A DNA stretch of 64,000 nucleotides from Fidelibacterota bacterium (GTDB lineage Bacteria; Fidelibacterota; Marinisomatia; SCGC-AAA003-L08; TS1B11). The notes below the pieces were generated by a model. The model worked only from the letters and a program-made list of their open reading frames with translations, had not been told where the DNA came from and made no database searches. Position numbers and translations under genes: made by a program. Of this stretch, positions 33,836 to 43,762 are shown in pieces. The stretch spans positions 372,001 to 436,000 of the forward strand of contig SCKJ01000001.1 of NCBI GenBank assembly GCA_004124875.1, given 5' to 3'. Position 1 is the stretch's first letter. The number at the start of each line of letters is the position of its first letter.

Positions 33836-34561
33836 CTACCAGAGACGGGTGCGAATGCGCAGCTCCATGCCCGGCTTGATCAATCCCTCGTTTTGGGTGA
33901 GCAGCGCCTCATTGTCCCAGAAGATCACAATCCAGGCCCGCTCATCCTTGTACTCCGTGCCGGCGATGGCCCACAGGTTTTCCCCCGACACCACCGTATG
34001 CGTCAAGTACTCGAAGGAAATTTCCGTTATTTCTGCCGCCGGTTTGTACAGCTCGAGGTCGCGGTAGGGAAAGATCCGGGCGGGATCATCCCCAATACGC
34101 ATCCGGTTCCACTTGTATATGTTGCGCCACTCATTGGGATTGCCATACTCCTTAAAGGCAATCTTGGTGAGATAATCGTTGGGCCGGATGATATACGAGT
34201 AGGCCACGCTGTCCCGCGGCAGGGAACCTGGCGGCAGCTGCTCAATATCCTGGTAATCGCTGCTGGGGATGACCTTACTTACAGGCGCTTCAGCCATGGC
34301 ATCGTGATGGTCCTCCCGGCTCGTTTCCATATCGGCCGCCCGGGGTTCATCCATGGCCATGGTGTCCTCTGCCTCAGCATCCTCTGACGACATCAATTCG
34401 TCTGCCGCAGAGGCATCATCTGTTGCCGTCACTTCCTCCGCGGGCGCTGGTGTTGGCTCCGCAGCTGTGGGCGAGGGGCCCTGGTCAACGGCTTCAGTGG
34501 CGCATCCGGCCAGCAGGAAGGCTCCTGCCAATGTTAAGAGTGCTAAACGAAAGTACTTCAT
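33836..34561 (-). CDS. LysM-domain lipoprotein
   Basis: 241 residues. AAAGGAT precedes ATG 34561. The N-terminus is a lipoprotein signal with lipobox LAGC (residues about 17-20). A low-complexity Ala/Glu/Asp-rich linker follows (about 25-100), then two LysM-like domains: YIIRPNDYLTKIAFKEYGNP and TVVSGENLWAIAGTEYKDER. LysM binds peptidoglycan, so the protein probably links the outer membrane to the cell wall. A promoter-bearing 315-bp gap separates it from the divergent M16 operon. Confidence 0.92.
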   Translation of the reverse strand: MKYFRLALLTLAGAFLLAGCATEAVDQGPSPTAAEPTPAPAEEVTATDDASAADELMSSEDAEAEDTMAMDEPRAADMETSREDHHDAMAEAPVSKVIPSSDYQDIEQLPPGSLPRDSVAYSYIIRPNDYLTKIAFKEYGNPNEWRNIYKWNRMRIGDDPARIFPYRDLELYKPAAEITEISFEYLTHTVVSGENLWAIAGTEYKDERAWIVIFWDNEALLTQNEGLIKPGMELRIRTRLW

Positions 34562-34876
34562 AATCGTATCCTTTATCCTGCGTCGCTCGTACTTATGCTA
34601 CATCGGGTCTTTAACCCGGCGGCGCCGGTGGTGTTCCCACCCATACGATTTGCGACAGGGGAAAATGAACTTCAGTGCCAATTAAACCACACAATGTTCA
34701 AAAAGTTGTGATCTGCCCCACATTTCGGCCAAAAACTTGCGCTGAGTCACCTCTGAGGTCGCTTTTTCCCGTTTTCTGCCTTGATTCACGTCAGGGCGGG
34801 AAAATTATTGTAGATTTACACCCCGACGGACGAGGGTAAAACCAAAGAATCGAAATAAATACGGGACCCCGATCAG
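34562..34876. promoter_or_regulatory. Divergent promoter region between LysM gene and M16 operon
   Basis: A 315-bp gap without a gene. It contains a small hairpin CGGGT-CTTTA-ACCCG (34614-34628) within the presumed leader of the LysM transcript, and a palindrome ACCTC-T-GAGGT (34749-34759), a possible operator. An AT-rich stretch around 34800-34815 could hold the promoter of the M16 operon. None of these is strong enough to name a regulator. Confidence 0.4.
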
Positions 34877-36175
34877 ATGCAGGGATTTGAGGAAATTCGC
34901 AGCTCAGGGGGAATTACGGAGTTCCGCCTTACGGCCAATGGACTGACACTGTTGCTCATGGAGGAACATTCCGCGCCGGTGGCGACGGTGATGGTCACCT
35001 ACCTGGTGGGCTCGCGCAACGAAGCCATCGGCTACACCGGATCGACCCACATCCTTGAGCACCTTATGTTCAAAGGGTCCACCGATTACAATCGCGATAA
35101 CGGCCGGTCCATCTGGACGGTGTTGCAGGATGTGGGCGCCCGTCTCAACGCCACGACCTGGCTCGACCGCACCAACTATTTTGAAATGCTGCCCAGCGAG
35201 CATCTTGAAACGGCCATCGCCATCGAAGCGGACCGCATGCGGGAGGCTTTCCTGCATGACGAGGACCGGCAGTCAGAGATGACTGTGGTGCGCAACGAAT
35301 TTGAACGCGGGGAAAACGACCCCATGGAAGCGCTCGACAAGAGCCTGTGGGCCACGGCCTACCAGGCGCACCCCTACCATCATTCGACCATTGGCTGGCG
35401 CTCCGATATTGAAGGGGTTCCCACCGAGAGGCTGAAAGCCTTTTATGACACCTATTACTGGCCCAACAATGCCACGGTAACCGTTATCGGCGATTTTAGC
35501 ACGGAGCAGACATTGGGCTGGATCAGCCACCATTTCGGCCGTTTCGGCGCCTCTCCGCAGCCGATTCCCGACATGTATACGTCTGAACCCAAGCAGGAGG
35601 GTCCCCGCCGGTTCAGTATTAAACGGACCGGGGAGGCCGGCATCGTCGGGGTGGCTCACAAGTCGCCCGCGGGACTGGATGAGGACAAGGACGCCCTCGC
35701 CGTGCTGGGGAATATCCTCGGCAGCGGTAAAACAGCCCGCTTTTATCGGGAACTGGTCGACACTGGACTGGCCTCATCCATCTCAGTGTCGGACCATCCC
35801 TTCCGGGACAATGGACTGTTCATGGCCTACGCCTTCCTCACCCCGGATACGGAGCATGAGAAGGTAGAAGCCGTGATTCTGGATATTTACCGCGTCGCCC
35901 AGGAGCAGGGGGTCACCGAGGAGGAGGTGGAGCGCTCCAAAGCACAGGCACGGGCGCAGTTGGCCTTCAGCCGGGACGGCTCCTATGCGGTAGCCTCGGC
36001 GCTTAACGAAGCCATAGCGATGGGAGACTGGACCCACTATACCACTTATCAGGAGCGCATCGCGAAAGTGACCCCTGAGCAGGTGCAGGCGGCGGCCCAA
36101 AAATATCTGGTGGAGGATCAGAGCACGACCGGCTGGTTCGTGCCCCTGTCGGCGACCGCAGAGGGGGCGGCATAA
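34877..36175 (+). CDS. M16-family zinc metallopeptidase (active subunit)
   Basis: 432 residues. HILEH at 58-62 is the inverted HxxEH zinc motif of M16 peptidases, and NEFERGENDP about 75 residues later supplies the third ligand (Glu). A second M16 domain (EARRFSIKR...GVAHKSPAG region) follows. There is no signal peptide, so it should be cytoplasmic or use another export route. The partner at 36175 lacks the motif, giving an active/inactive heterodimer as in MPP or PqqL-like pairs. The stop and the partner start overlap (TAATG). Confidence 0.92.
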   Translation: MQGFEEIRSSGGITEFRLTANGLTLLLMEEHSAPVATVMVTYLVGSRNEAIGYTGSTHILEHLMFKGSTDYNRDNGRSIWTVLQDVGARLNATTWLDRTNYFEMLPSEHLETAIAIEADRMREAFLHDEDRQSEMTVVRNEFERGENDPMEALDKSLWATAYQAHPYHHSTIGWRSDIEGVPTERLKAFYDTYYWPNNATVTVIGDFSTEQTLGWISHHFGRFGASPQPIPDMYTSEPKQEGPRRFSIKRTGEAGIVGVAHKSPAGLDEDKDALAVLGNILGSGKTARFYRELVDTGLASSISVSDHPFRDNGLFMAYAFLTPDTEHEKVEAVILDIYRVAQEQGVTEEEVERSKAQARAQLAFSRDGSYAVASALNEAIAMGDWTHYTTYQERIAKVTPEQVQAAAQKYLVEDQSTTGWFVPLSATAEGAA

Positions 36176-37482
36176 TGGCCCCCGGACAGATGGCCGCGCG
36201 GCTCACCGATGGCGAGGTGCTGCCCGGTCTGCGCCTGGTTACCCTGCCTATGGGAGTGCAAGATGTTGTGACGCTCACTGGTTCCTTTTATGCCGGTGAC
36301 ACATTTTCCCCCACCGGGCAGCGCGCCACAGCGGAAGTAACGGCTGCCATGCTCGACAAAGGCAGTGAGCGGCGCGACAAATTCGAAATTGGCGCGGCAC
36401 TGGAATCTGTCGGAGCGTCCATCAGCTTTTCCTCAGACGACTACCGCATCAATTTCAACGCCCGTTGCCTCAAAGCAGACATCCCGCTCGTTGTGGAGCT
36501 GTTGGCCGAGCAGCTGCGGTTGCCGGCCTTTCACGCAAAGGATGTGGCCTCCCTGCAAAAAAGAGCCGAGGCAAACTTGCAGCGGCAGGGGGAAAGCACC
36601 GATGAACAGGCGCGCATTGCCTTCAGTCAGCATCTTTATCCCGATACGCACCCCAACTATGTTCCTTCCATTGAGGACCAGATGGCCGACATCAAGGCCG
36701 TGACTCCGAACCACCTTAAAGCCTTCCATTTGGCCCACTACGGATTGGGCAACATGCAGATAGCGGTGACCGGAGATATTGACCGGGCCATTTTAGAGGA
36801 ACAGTTTAAGGCCCACTTTGGTGACTGGCCCTCCGTAGAGGTGACGCCCAGACCGTTGGACGACATGCGGGCCAGCACGAATGGCAGCGGAGGCACCCAT
36901 TTCGTCACTATGGCTGAAAAGACCTCTGTCGATTTGATACTGGGTATGGCCGTGGGTATCGACCGCGAACATGTCGATTATCGTCCCCTGATGATGGCCA
37001 GCTTCATTCTGGGTGGCAACTTTTCCGCCCGCTTGATGGCCACTATACGGGACGAGGCAGGCCTGACCTACGGCATTGGATCGTCCCTTGGTGGCGCCAG
37101 TGATGGCAAGGACGGCTACTGGACCATCTACGCCACTTTTGCCCCAGATCTGTTGGAGCAGGGTCGCGCCGCCACCATGGAACAATTTGAAAAATGGCTC
37201 AGCTCCGGCGCCACGGCTGACGAGCTGGCCGCCAAAAAAACGACCATCACCGGCTCCTACCAGGTGGGGTTGGCTTCGACCAAAGGGGTGGCCGGGGCGC
37301 TGCTGGACATTATGGAACGTGGCCGGCCCCTCTCCTACCTCGACGATTATCCGGAGGAAATCCGCGCCCTTACCCTTGAGCAGGTAAACAGCGTCATTGG
37401 CCGCTATATCAGCCTGGACCGGCTGACGATCGTTGCCGCGGGGAGTATCGATGCTGATGGGCGCCCGCTGGCCGGCACATAG
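36175..37482 (+). CDS. M16-family peptidase homologue without zinc motif
   Basis: 435 residues. The M16 fold is evident (VTLTGSFYAGDTFSPTGQR; LESVGASISFSSDDYRINFN; VAVTGDI-type strand AVTGDIDRAILEEQFKAHFG). At the position of HxxEH it reads TAEVTAAMLDKGS, so zinc cannot be bound. The RDEAGLTYGIGSSLGGASDG motif of the second M16 domain, which forms the substrate chamber, is kept. It should be the non-catalytic half of the heterodimer with the preceding gene (start overlapping its stop by one base). Confidence 0.9.
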   Translation: MAPGQMAARLTDGEVLPGLRLVTLPMGVQDVVTLTGSFYAGDTFSPTGQRATAEVTAAMLDKGSERRDKFEIGAALESVGASISFSSDDYRINFNARCLKADIPLVVELLAEQLRLPAFHAKDVASLQKRAEANLQRQGESTDEQARIAFSQHLYPDTHPNYVPSIEDQMADIKAVTPNHLKAFHLAHYGLGNMQIAVTGDIDRAILEEQFKAHFGDWPSVEVTPRPLDDMRASTNGSGGTHFVTMAEKTSVDLILGMAVGIDREHVDYRPLMMASFILGGNFSARLMATIRDEAGLTYGIGSSLGGASDGKDGYWTIYATFAPDLLEQGRAATMEQFEKWLSSGATADELAAKKTTITGSYQVGLASTKGVAGALLDIMERGRPLSYLDDYPEEIRALTLEQVNSVIGRYISLDRLTIVAAGSIDADGRPLAGT

Positions 37483-37510
37483 TCCCGTCTGGGCCCGCGG
37501 ACAGTAGGGG

Positions 37511-38818
37511 ATGCTGATAGGACGCCGCCGTGAGAAGCGGACTTTCAGCCCTTGGGCCTACCGCTTCATGCGCCTCATTCTGGTGCCGCTTTTACGCCTG
37601 TACCACCGTCCCGCCGTTATCGGCCGGGAAAACATGCCGACCCACGGCCCCTGCTTCCTGATTGCCAATCACTCCGGCATGTATGATATGTTTTTCATGA
37701 ACTACCCTATCCGCCATGAGGCCCTGGCCGGGATCATGACCGACGAATATTTACGCAGCGGCATCTTGCCCTGGTTCTTCCGCCGGCTGGGCACGGTCGC
37801 TACCCGCAAGTTTCAGCCTCAGTCGACCCCTGTCCGTGAGCTGCTGCGGCTGATCCGCGACAAGCGCATGATCGTGCTGATGCCCGAAGGCGAGAGCAAT
37901 TGGGATGGGGTCACCCTGCCGACCGTCGCCTCCACGGGCAAACTGTTCCGCTCAACGCAAGTGCCGGTCTACCCGGTGACCCTGCATAACGGCTACCAGG
38001 CCTTCCCCCGGTGGGCTCGCTGGCCCCGGCCGGTTAAAGTGACCATCGAGTTTCACCCGCCCATCCATTTTACCCCCGAGATGTCGGATGATGAGGTGGC
38101 CGAGCGGGTAGACCGCGCCGTTCATTGGCACCCCTTGTGGGAGCCGGAATCGTTACGCTGGACAGGCAGATGGTCGCCCCGGACGGCCAGCGGCATTACG
38201 CGGCTGCTGTTCCGCTGCCCAAGCTGCGGCAGATCGGGCAACTTGCAGGAGCTGCGCGGAAAGTACCTCCGCTGCGGCGACTGTTCCGGCCGCTGGCGCG
38301 TATCGGCCGACGGCTGGCTCACCGACACCGCCACGGCGGAGCGGGAGTTCTCCACCACCCTGTTCCAGACCATCTGTAAAATGCCCAGGGAGACGCTCGA
38401 TTTTGGTGCCCAGGGAGTGGGACTCATTCGCACGGCGAACCTGCCGGTCTATCGGGAGACGACCTATCCCGGCTACGAGTCGCTGGGCCGCCGGGACTGC
38501 ATCCTGCGATCAGATGCTATCGACCTGTTGCCTGCTGCCACGGCCGCTTTCGACAAGCTCAGGGTAACCGCTGCTACCGCCACTGACAAACCAATCACCA
38601 TCCCTTTGGCAGATTTACGTTCCTTCAGCGCGGAGCTTAAAGTCAAATTCCAGCTGCGCACGCAGGATCATCTGTACCAACTCATCTTCGATAAGGGCAG
38701 CCCCTTGCAGTGGCAGGTTTACTTGAAAGGGATGCTGCCGCACCTGGAGGAGGGCCTCACGCGCAACACCGATTATGCCAACAGTCACGGGCTGACCCAA
38801 CGGGAGCATGACGCATGA
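37511..38818 (+). CDS. 1-acylglycerol-3-phosphate acyltransferase (PlsC-type) with C-terminal zinc ribbon
   Basis: 435 residues, about 200 more than a standard PlsC. The acyltransferase domain occupies about residues 30-205, with HSGMYD (H54, D59; H-x4-D) and [10 protein letters not shown] (the E-G substrate motif). A segment at about 232-270 carries C236/C239 and C255/C258, a zinc ribbon ([20 protein letters not shown]). A C-terminal domain of 165 residues has no family I know. The first domain should transfer acyl chains in phospholipid synthesis at the inner membrane. It starts 28 bp after the M16 genes and overlaps gltS by 4 bp. Confidence 0.8.
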   Translation: MLIGRRREKRTFSPWAYRFMRLILVPLLRLYHRPAVIGRENMPTHGPCFLIANHSGMYDMFFMNYPIRHEALAGIMTDEYLRSGILPWFFRRLGTVATRKFQPQSTPVRELLRLIRDKRMIVLMPEGESNWDGVTLPTVASTGKLFRSTQVPVYPVTLHNGYQAFPRWARWPRPVKVTIEFHPPIHFTPEMSDDEVAERVDRAVHWHPLWEPESLRWTGRWSPRTASGITRLLFRCPSCGRSGNLQELRGKYLRCGDCSGRWRVSADGWLTDTATAEREFSTTLFQTICKMPRETLDFGAQGVGLIRTANLPVYRETTYPGYESLGRRDCILRSDAIDLLPAATAAFDKLRVTAATATDKPITIPLADLRSFSAELKVKFQLRTQDHLYQLIFDKGSPLQWQVYLKGMLPHLEEGLTRNTDYANSHGLTQREHDA

Positions 38819-40227
38819 ATATCCCCTGGAACCTCGACGTCAATCTGAAGGATGTGGTCCTCGATTTCTCCTGGCTGAGCCTGTTGCTTATTGTGGGCGC
38901 CGTGTTGCGCCGCTATGTCCCCTTTTTCCAGCGCTACCTGGTGCCCAACAATATCATTGCCGGATTTGTGGGGCTGATCATCGGCCCGCAGCTGCTCGGC
39001 ATCAGCGGCATGGCGCCGGAGCGCCTCGTCGTGTACGTCTACCATCTGCTGGCACTGGTGTTTATCGCCGTGGGACTGCGTCAGGAAAAATCGAGCTGGG
39101 GCTCGGGACCGGTCAGCATGGGGCTTGCGTTTGTCACTACTTACCTGGTGCAGGGGACCGTGGGACTCGGCGTGGCGCTGCTGATGGCCGCTACCCTCTG
39201 GCCCGACCTGTTCATCGGTATTGGCCTGCTGGTGCCGCTCGGCTTCGGCATGGGGCCGGGACTGGCCTACACCATGGGCAACAGTTGGGAGGCCTACGGT
39301 TTCAGCGGGGGCGGCGCGGTCGGCCTCACTTTTGCGGCCATCGGCTTCCTCATCGCCTATTTTGCCGGCATTCCGCTGGTGAACCGGGCCATCGCGAGAG
39401 GAACGACCACTCTGATTTCAGGCGCCGATGCCATCAGCGACGATGTGCGCCGCGGCGTGTTGAAGGAGCCGCCACCGCTGCGGTCGGCCGGCAACCTGAC
39501 CATTGCATCGGAGGCCATGGAGCCCATGGCGTTTCAACTGGGGCTTATCGGCGCGCTCTACCTGTTCACCTACGCCATCACATACGGGCTCAACGGCCTC
39601 ATGATCGACGCCGGTCTGCAGGAGTACACCGCGACCCTGTGGTCGTTCCAGTTTATTCTGGCGGCGGTGGTTTCCATGCTGTTCCGCAAAGCGGTCGACA
39701 TGGCGGGACGCGGCTACCTGATCGACAAGGGCCTCATGACCCGCTCAGCCGGCGTCTTCATGGACTACCTCGTGGCCGCCTCCATAGCCGCCATTTCCGT
39801 CGCCGTTGTCTGGCGTTACTGGCAACCCATTGCGCTTATCTCCCTCTCCGGCGGCCTGGCCACCTATTTCTACGTGCGCTGGCTGATGTACCGGGCGTTC
39901 GACGACTATCACTTCGAACGCTTCATCGGCGTGTTTGGCGATATGACCGGGACCATCAATTCCGGGCTTGTGCTGGTGCGGGTCACCGATCCCGAATTCG
40001 ACACCCCCGTGGCCGAAGACCTGGTGTACGGCAGCGGCATGGCCCTGATGGTGGGCTTTCCCCTGCTGATCGTGCTCAAGCTGCCGTTCACCAACTTCGC
40101 CAACTCACTCACCGGCTACTGGGTAACAATCGTCATTTTCCTGGTCTATTTCGTGATCCTGATCATCGGCTGGCGGCTCACCGGACTTCTGCGGTTCACT
40201 GCTCAACCGCCCGGCGGCGGCGAGTGA
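38815..40227 (+). CDS. gltS: Sodium:glutamate symporter (GltS family)
   Basis: 470 residues with about 12 hydrophobic helices. [20 protein letters not shown] near residue 43 and the central [19 protein letters not shown] followed by [20 protein letters not shown] match the re-entrant loops of GltS-type Na+/glutamate symporters. The second half repeats the topology ([20 protein letters not shown]). It should import glutamate with sodium. The start overlaps the plsC-type stop (ATGA) and the stop overlaps the carA start (GTGA), so it lies in one operon with carA, an enzyme that consumes glutamine. GltS homologues vary in specificity, so glutamate is a family-level call. Confidence 0.88.
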   Translation: MNIPWNLDVNLKDVVLDFSWLSLLLIVGAVLRRYVPFFQRYLVPNNIIAGFVGLIIGPQLLGISGMAPERLVVYVYHLLALVFIAVGLRQEKSSWGSGPVSMGLAFVTTYLVQGTVGLGVALLMAATLWPDLFIGIGLLVPLGFGMGPGLAYTMGNSWEAYGFSGGGAVGLTFAAIGFLIAYFAGIPLVNRAIARGTTTLISGADAISDDVRRGVLKEPPPLRSAGNLTIASEAMEPMAFQLGLIGALYLFTYAITYGLNGLMIDAGLQEYTATLWSFQFILAAVVSMLFRKAVDMAGRGYLIDKGLMTRSAGVFMDYLVAASIAAISVAVVWRYWQPIALISLSGGLATYFYVRWLMYRAFDDYHFERFIGVFGDMTGTINSGLVLVRVTDPEFDTPVAEDLVYGSGMALMVGFPLLIVLKLPFTNFANSLTGYWVTIVIFLVYFVILIIGWRLTGLLRFTAQPPGGGE

Positions 40228-41315
40228 CCCCTCCCCAGCTCTCACCGGCGACCCTGCTGCTGGTCAATGGCGCCCGCTTTGATGGCCTCAGTTTCGGAGC
40301 GCTGGGCAGCGCCACCGGCGAGGTCTGCTTCAACACCGGCATGACCGGCTACCAGGAAATTCTGACCGACCCCTCCTACGCCGGGCAGCTCGTCACCATG
40401 ACCTATCCCCACATTGGCAACTACGGCGTCAATGAGGCCGATGTGGAGTCGAGCCGCATTCAGGTGGCCGGTTTCATCGTGCGCGACGGCACGGCGACCC
40501 CCTCCAACCACCGCATGACCCAGACCCTGCCCGACTACCTGACTGACGCCGGCATTGTCGGCATCCAGAGCATCGACACGCGCATGCTGGTGCGCATAAT
40601 CCGCAGCGAAGGGGCTATGAACGGCGTCATTGCCTCCGGCGACATCGAAGATGTTCAGCTGCAGGCTCTGCTCGCCGACGCCCCCAACATGACGGGCCTC
40701 GATCTGGCCAGCGCCGTTACCTGCTCAAAGCCGTACACCTGGGGCGATGGCGCAGGAAAATTTCGAGTGGTGGCGTATGATTTTGGCATCAAGTATAACA
40801 TTATGCGGCAGTTGGAAAACCTCGGCTGCGCCATTACGGTCGTCCCTGCCAGCACATCCGCCGACGAGGCCCTGGCCCTGCGGCCCGACGGCATCTTTCT
40901 CTCCAACGGTCCCGGCGATCCGGCCGCCGTGACGCCCGCCATTGAAGCGGTGGGGGAGCTGCTGGGCCAACTGCCCCTGTTCGGCATCTGCCTGGGGCAC
41001 CAGATTCTGGCGCTGGCGCTGGGGGCGACAACCTACAAGCTGCCGTTCGGGCACCGGGGGATCAACCATCCTGTCAAGAATCTGGCCACCGGCAAGGTGG
41101 AGATCACCAGCCAGAACCACGGCTTTGCGGTCGATGCCGATTCCATCAAGGGCGAGCTGCAGCTGACCCACATCAACCTCAATGACGACACGGTGGAGGG
41201 ACTGCGGGCGGAGCGGCAGCGGGCCTTCAGCGTGCAGTACCACCCGGAGGCGTCGCCGGGGCCCCACGATGCGGCGTATCTGTTTGGGGAGTTTGTAGGG
41301 ATGATGGGAGGGTGA
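40224..41315 (+). CDS. carA: Carbamoyl-phosphate synthase small (glutaminase) subunit
   Basis: 363 residues from GTG 40224, which overlaps the gltS stop. A much longer open frame runs through the symporter gene in another register and is not the protein. The N-terminal domain has [20 protein letters not shown] and [19 protein letters not shown], hallmarks of CarA. The C-terminal class I amidotransferase has [16 protein letters not shown] with the nucleophilic Cys and [12 protein letters not shown] with the catalytic His. It delivers ammonia to CarB for pyrimidine and arginine synthesis. carB is not in the window; an AT-rich island begins 120 bp downstream. Confidence 0.96.
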   Translation: MTPPQLSPATLLLVNGARFDGLSFGALGSATGEVCFNTGMTGYQEILTDPSYAGQLVTMTYPHIGNYGVNEADVESSRIQVAGFIVRDGTATPSNHRMTQTLPDYLTDAGIVGIQSIDTRMLVRIIRSEGAMNGVIASGDIEDVQLQALLADAPNMTGLDLASAVTCSKPYTWGDGAGKFRVVAYDFGIKYNIMRQLENLGCAITVVPASTSADEALALRPDGIFLSNGPGDPAAVTPAIEAVGELLGQLPLFGICLGHQILALALGATTYKLPFGHRGINHPVKNLATGKVEITSQNHGFAVDADSIKGELQLTHINLNDDTVEGLRAERQRAFSVQYHPEASPGPHDAAYLFGEFVGMMGG

Positions 41316-41435
41316 ATTATAGAGGTAGAGAGGACGCCGAGAGCATAAAATAATGAGAGTCCCAATCTCAATTTCATTTGTATTGTTTATCCCACCATTC
41401 TACATTAGCAATTCTTAAAAAAAGGATGTGCAAAA

Positions 41436-42863
41436 ATGGCTTGGAAGAGGAAAATACTGACCGTTGATGAAATCAACTTGGATGCAAATAACTCTCGGAT
41501 ACCTCCGCTATATGATGCACCCAAACAAAATGAGATAATCCACGATCTTGTGGAGTACGAGAAAATAACAGAACTCGCTGAAAGTATCATCTCTTTTCAA
41601 GGGCTTTACCCTGGTGAAAACATTATTGCTGTGGAAATAAATGGGACTTACACGGTTGTTGAGGGAAACAGGAGAATCGCATCGTTAAAACTTTTGCTGG
41701 ACCCGGAAAAAGCGCCGCCCGGCAAAAAAAAGAAATTCTCTAATATGGCAAGCCAAATTGACCCCGAAAAAATCGCAACGATAGAAGCGGTCATTGCACC
41801 GGATATTGAATCCACTATCCCGATTATTATGAACCGACATGCCAATAGAGCTATGCTAGAGTGGGGCGCGATTAACAAATCGATATACTTGTTCAATATA
41901 TTGAAGAATTCAGCGGATCAGGACGCAACATTAGACAATCTTAATATAACCGGCGATGATTTCAATAGCTTGGTGCGACGCTATGTAATCTACAAATTAG
42001 CTTGTGAAGCAAACGTTCCCGATGATAGAAAAAGTAGAATATTAAATCCACGTAAGTTTAAAATCACGGTATTAGAAAGACTGTTTTCGTATAATTTATT
42101 TATGGATCGGGTTGGCTTAAGATGGGATCAGAACGATTTAATTATTTATTCGGATTCGGCGCAATTCCAATTATGGTGGGGTCAAATTGTATCAGATATT
42201 GCGCACCCCGTGAAAATGGATCGACTGACATCACGAAAAATCAATAGCCTAAAAGATGTAAAGAAATATCTTGATGATAATAATATCACCAGTGATGTTG
42301 AAGATTTGGGGAAGGAAACTAGGGTTACTCCATTCGGAGATGACGAAAATAAAAAAAATGGGAGCGAGAGCAGAAAAAAACCATATAGACCAAGAGGCAG
42401 CGCTGGGATTATTCCGGAATCTTTTGAGTGTACTGTTCGAAATAAGCGAATTCAAGCGCTAACGAAATCGCTCAAAACAATTTCGTATCGCTCTCATAGG
42501 GATATTGTTGTCATTGGACTGAGGGCATTATTAGAGATGGGATTGAGTTACTTTTTAGTGAAAACAAAATACATGGATGAATTAATTAGAATTAAAAAGC
42601 CAAAGGATGCCAAGGGAAGTTGGGCACCGGGACTAAGGCCAATGGCACTTTTTGTTAGTGAACATCATGAAATCATGGCTGGTGATCCGCAAGCAAAAAG
42701 AGTATTAGGGCACATGATAAAGGAAAAAGGGAATATTCTCTCTATCGATATATTGAATCTGTTTGCTCATAATATCCACTACAGTAGCACCTCTGAAAAA
42801 ATAAGAGAAATATGGGATGGGTTGGAGAATATATTTACAGTATTATTGACGGAGCCATCCTAG
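41436..42863 (+). CDS. ParB/Srx-like domain protein with HEPN-like C-terminal helices
   Basis: 475 residues; AAAGGA at about 41421-41426 supports ATG 41436. The N-terminal 90 residues are ParB/sulfiredoxin-like: KILTVDEINLDANNSR sets the first strand and YTVVEGNRRIASLKLL (E76-G77-N78-R79-R80) is the nucleotide-binding motif of this superfamily. A helical middle follows. The C-terminus (SIDILNLFAHNIHYSS, then an IREIW motif) resembles the N-x3-H helical module found in HEPN-like domains of defence proteins. This last point is my pattern match. AT-rich, with a D12 methyltransferase starting 1 bp later. The pair could be a modification-based defence or regulation unit. No toxin activity can be read directly. 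Confidence 0.7.
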   Translation: MAWKRKILTVDEINLDANNSRIPPLYDAPKQNEIIHDLVEYEKITELAESIISFQGLYPGENIIAVEINGTYTVVEGNRRIASLKLLLDPEKAPPGKKKKFSNMASQIDPEKIATIEAVIAPDIESTIPIIMNRHANRAMLEWGAINKSIYLFNILKNSADQDATLDNLNITGDDFNSLVRRYVIYKLACEANVPDDRKSRILNPRKFKITVLERLFSYNLFMDRVGLRWDQNDLIIYSDSAQFQLWWGQIVSDIAHPVKMDRLTSRKINSLKDVKKYLDDNNITSDVEDLGKETRVTPFGDDENKKNGSESRKKPYRPRGSAGIIPESFECTVRNKRIQALTKSLKTISYRSHRDIVVIGLRALLEMGLSYFLVKTKYMDELIRIKKPKDAKGSWAPGLRPMALFVSEHHEIMAGDPQAKRVLGHMIKEKGNILSIDILNLFAHNIHYSSTSEKIREIWDGLENIFTVLLTEPS

Positions 42864-42864
42864 C

Positions 42865-43740
42865 GTGGGAGTTACTCTCAGCCCCCTCCGCTACCCCGGT
42901 GGAAAAGCCATCCTGGGGAATTTTCTAGGCTCAACTATTAGCGCGAATAAACTTGAAGGCGCAATCTACGTTGAACCCTATGCAGGCGGGGCAGGGGCGG
43001 CCCTTAAATTGTTATTTGGGGGGCAAGTAGCCAAGGTTATCCTGAATGACAAGAGCGAGTTCATATACCAGATATGGCGTGGGATTCTTTTGGAACCAGA
43101 GGGCTTTTTAAAACTCCTTTCCGATACTCCGGTTACGATTAAGGAGTGGCACAAGCAGCAGCGGATTTATACAAAGCCGGACAAGTTTTCGCCTCTTGAA
43201 GTAGGCTTTGCCACCTTTTTCCTCAATCGCACCAACCATTCAGGCATCCTCTATGCTCGACCTATTGGCGGGCTCCAGCAAAATGGGAAGTGGAAACTGG
43301 ACGCCCGCTATAAAAAAGATAAACTTAAGGCCAAGATCGAAAAAATTGCCGCCAGGGCCGATGACATAGAATTTCACAACAAAGATGCACTGGTATTTCT
43401 AGCAGAAGATATACTGCCGCTGGCAAAACAGGGCAAGGCTCTATTTGTCTATTACGATCCGCCCTATTATGAAAATGGGAAGAAGCTATATCTGAACCAC
43501 TATAATGACGATAATCACCGTGAACTTGCGGAGTTTATTAAGGCCCAGACCTCATTTAAGTGGGTGCTCTCGTATGACAATCATCCGGAGATTCTAAATC
43601 TATATAAAGATATGCAGGTTGACGAATTGAACCTTTATCATTTTGCGTACAAGGCACATTTGGGGAAAGAACTGCTCATTACCAATGGACATTGCGTGTT
43701 ACCGAAAGAAGCGCTTGCCAGATTCCAACTCGCAACCTGA
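42865..43740 (+). CDS. D12-class (Dam-like) DNA adenine methyltransferase
   Basis: 291 residues from a GTG start one base after the ParB-like stop (TAG-C-GTG). Motif X is N-terminal (LSPLRYPGGK), motif I is YVEPYAGGAGAALKLL and motif IV is FVYYDPPYYENGKK. This is the alpha class (motif order X-I-TRD-IV) of N6-adenine methyltransferases. The FLNRTNHSGILYARPIGG block is the conserved segment found in Dam and DpnIIA. The recognition sequence is not predictable. GC content is intermediate between the ParB-like gene and core genes. No endonuclease is adjacent, so it is either a solitary methyltransferase or works with the ParB-like protein. Confidence 0.92.
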   Translation: MGVTLSPLRYPGGKAILGNFLGSTISANKLEGAIYVEPYAGGAGAALKLLFGGQVAKVILNDKSEFIYQIWRGILLEPEGFLKLLSDTPVTIKEWHKQQRIYTKPDKFSPLEVGFATFFLNRTNHSGILYARPIGGLQQNGKWKLDARYKKDKLKAKIEKIAARADDIEFHNKDALVFLAEDILPLAKQGKALFVYYDPPYYENGKKLYLNHYNDDNHRELAEFIKAQTSFKWVLSYDNHPEILNLYKDMQVDELNLYHFAYKAHLGKELLITNGHCVLPKEALARFQLAT

Positions 43741-43762
43741 AACTTGAAACCCGAAACCGTCT

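Noticed and set aside
38808-41315. 835-codon plus-strand frame, apparent large fusion protein
   Set aside because: Its first 470 codons are the out-of-register shadow of gltS. Only the part from GTG 40224 is real (carA).
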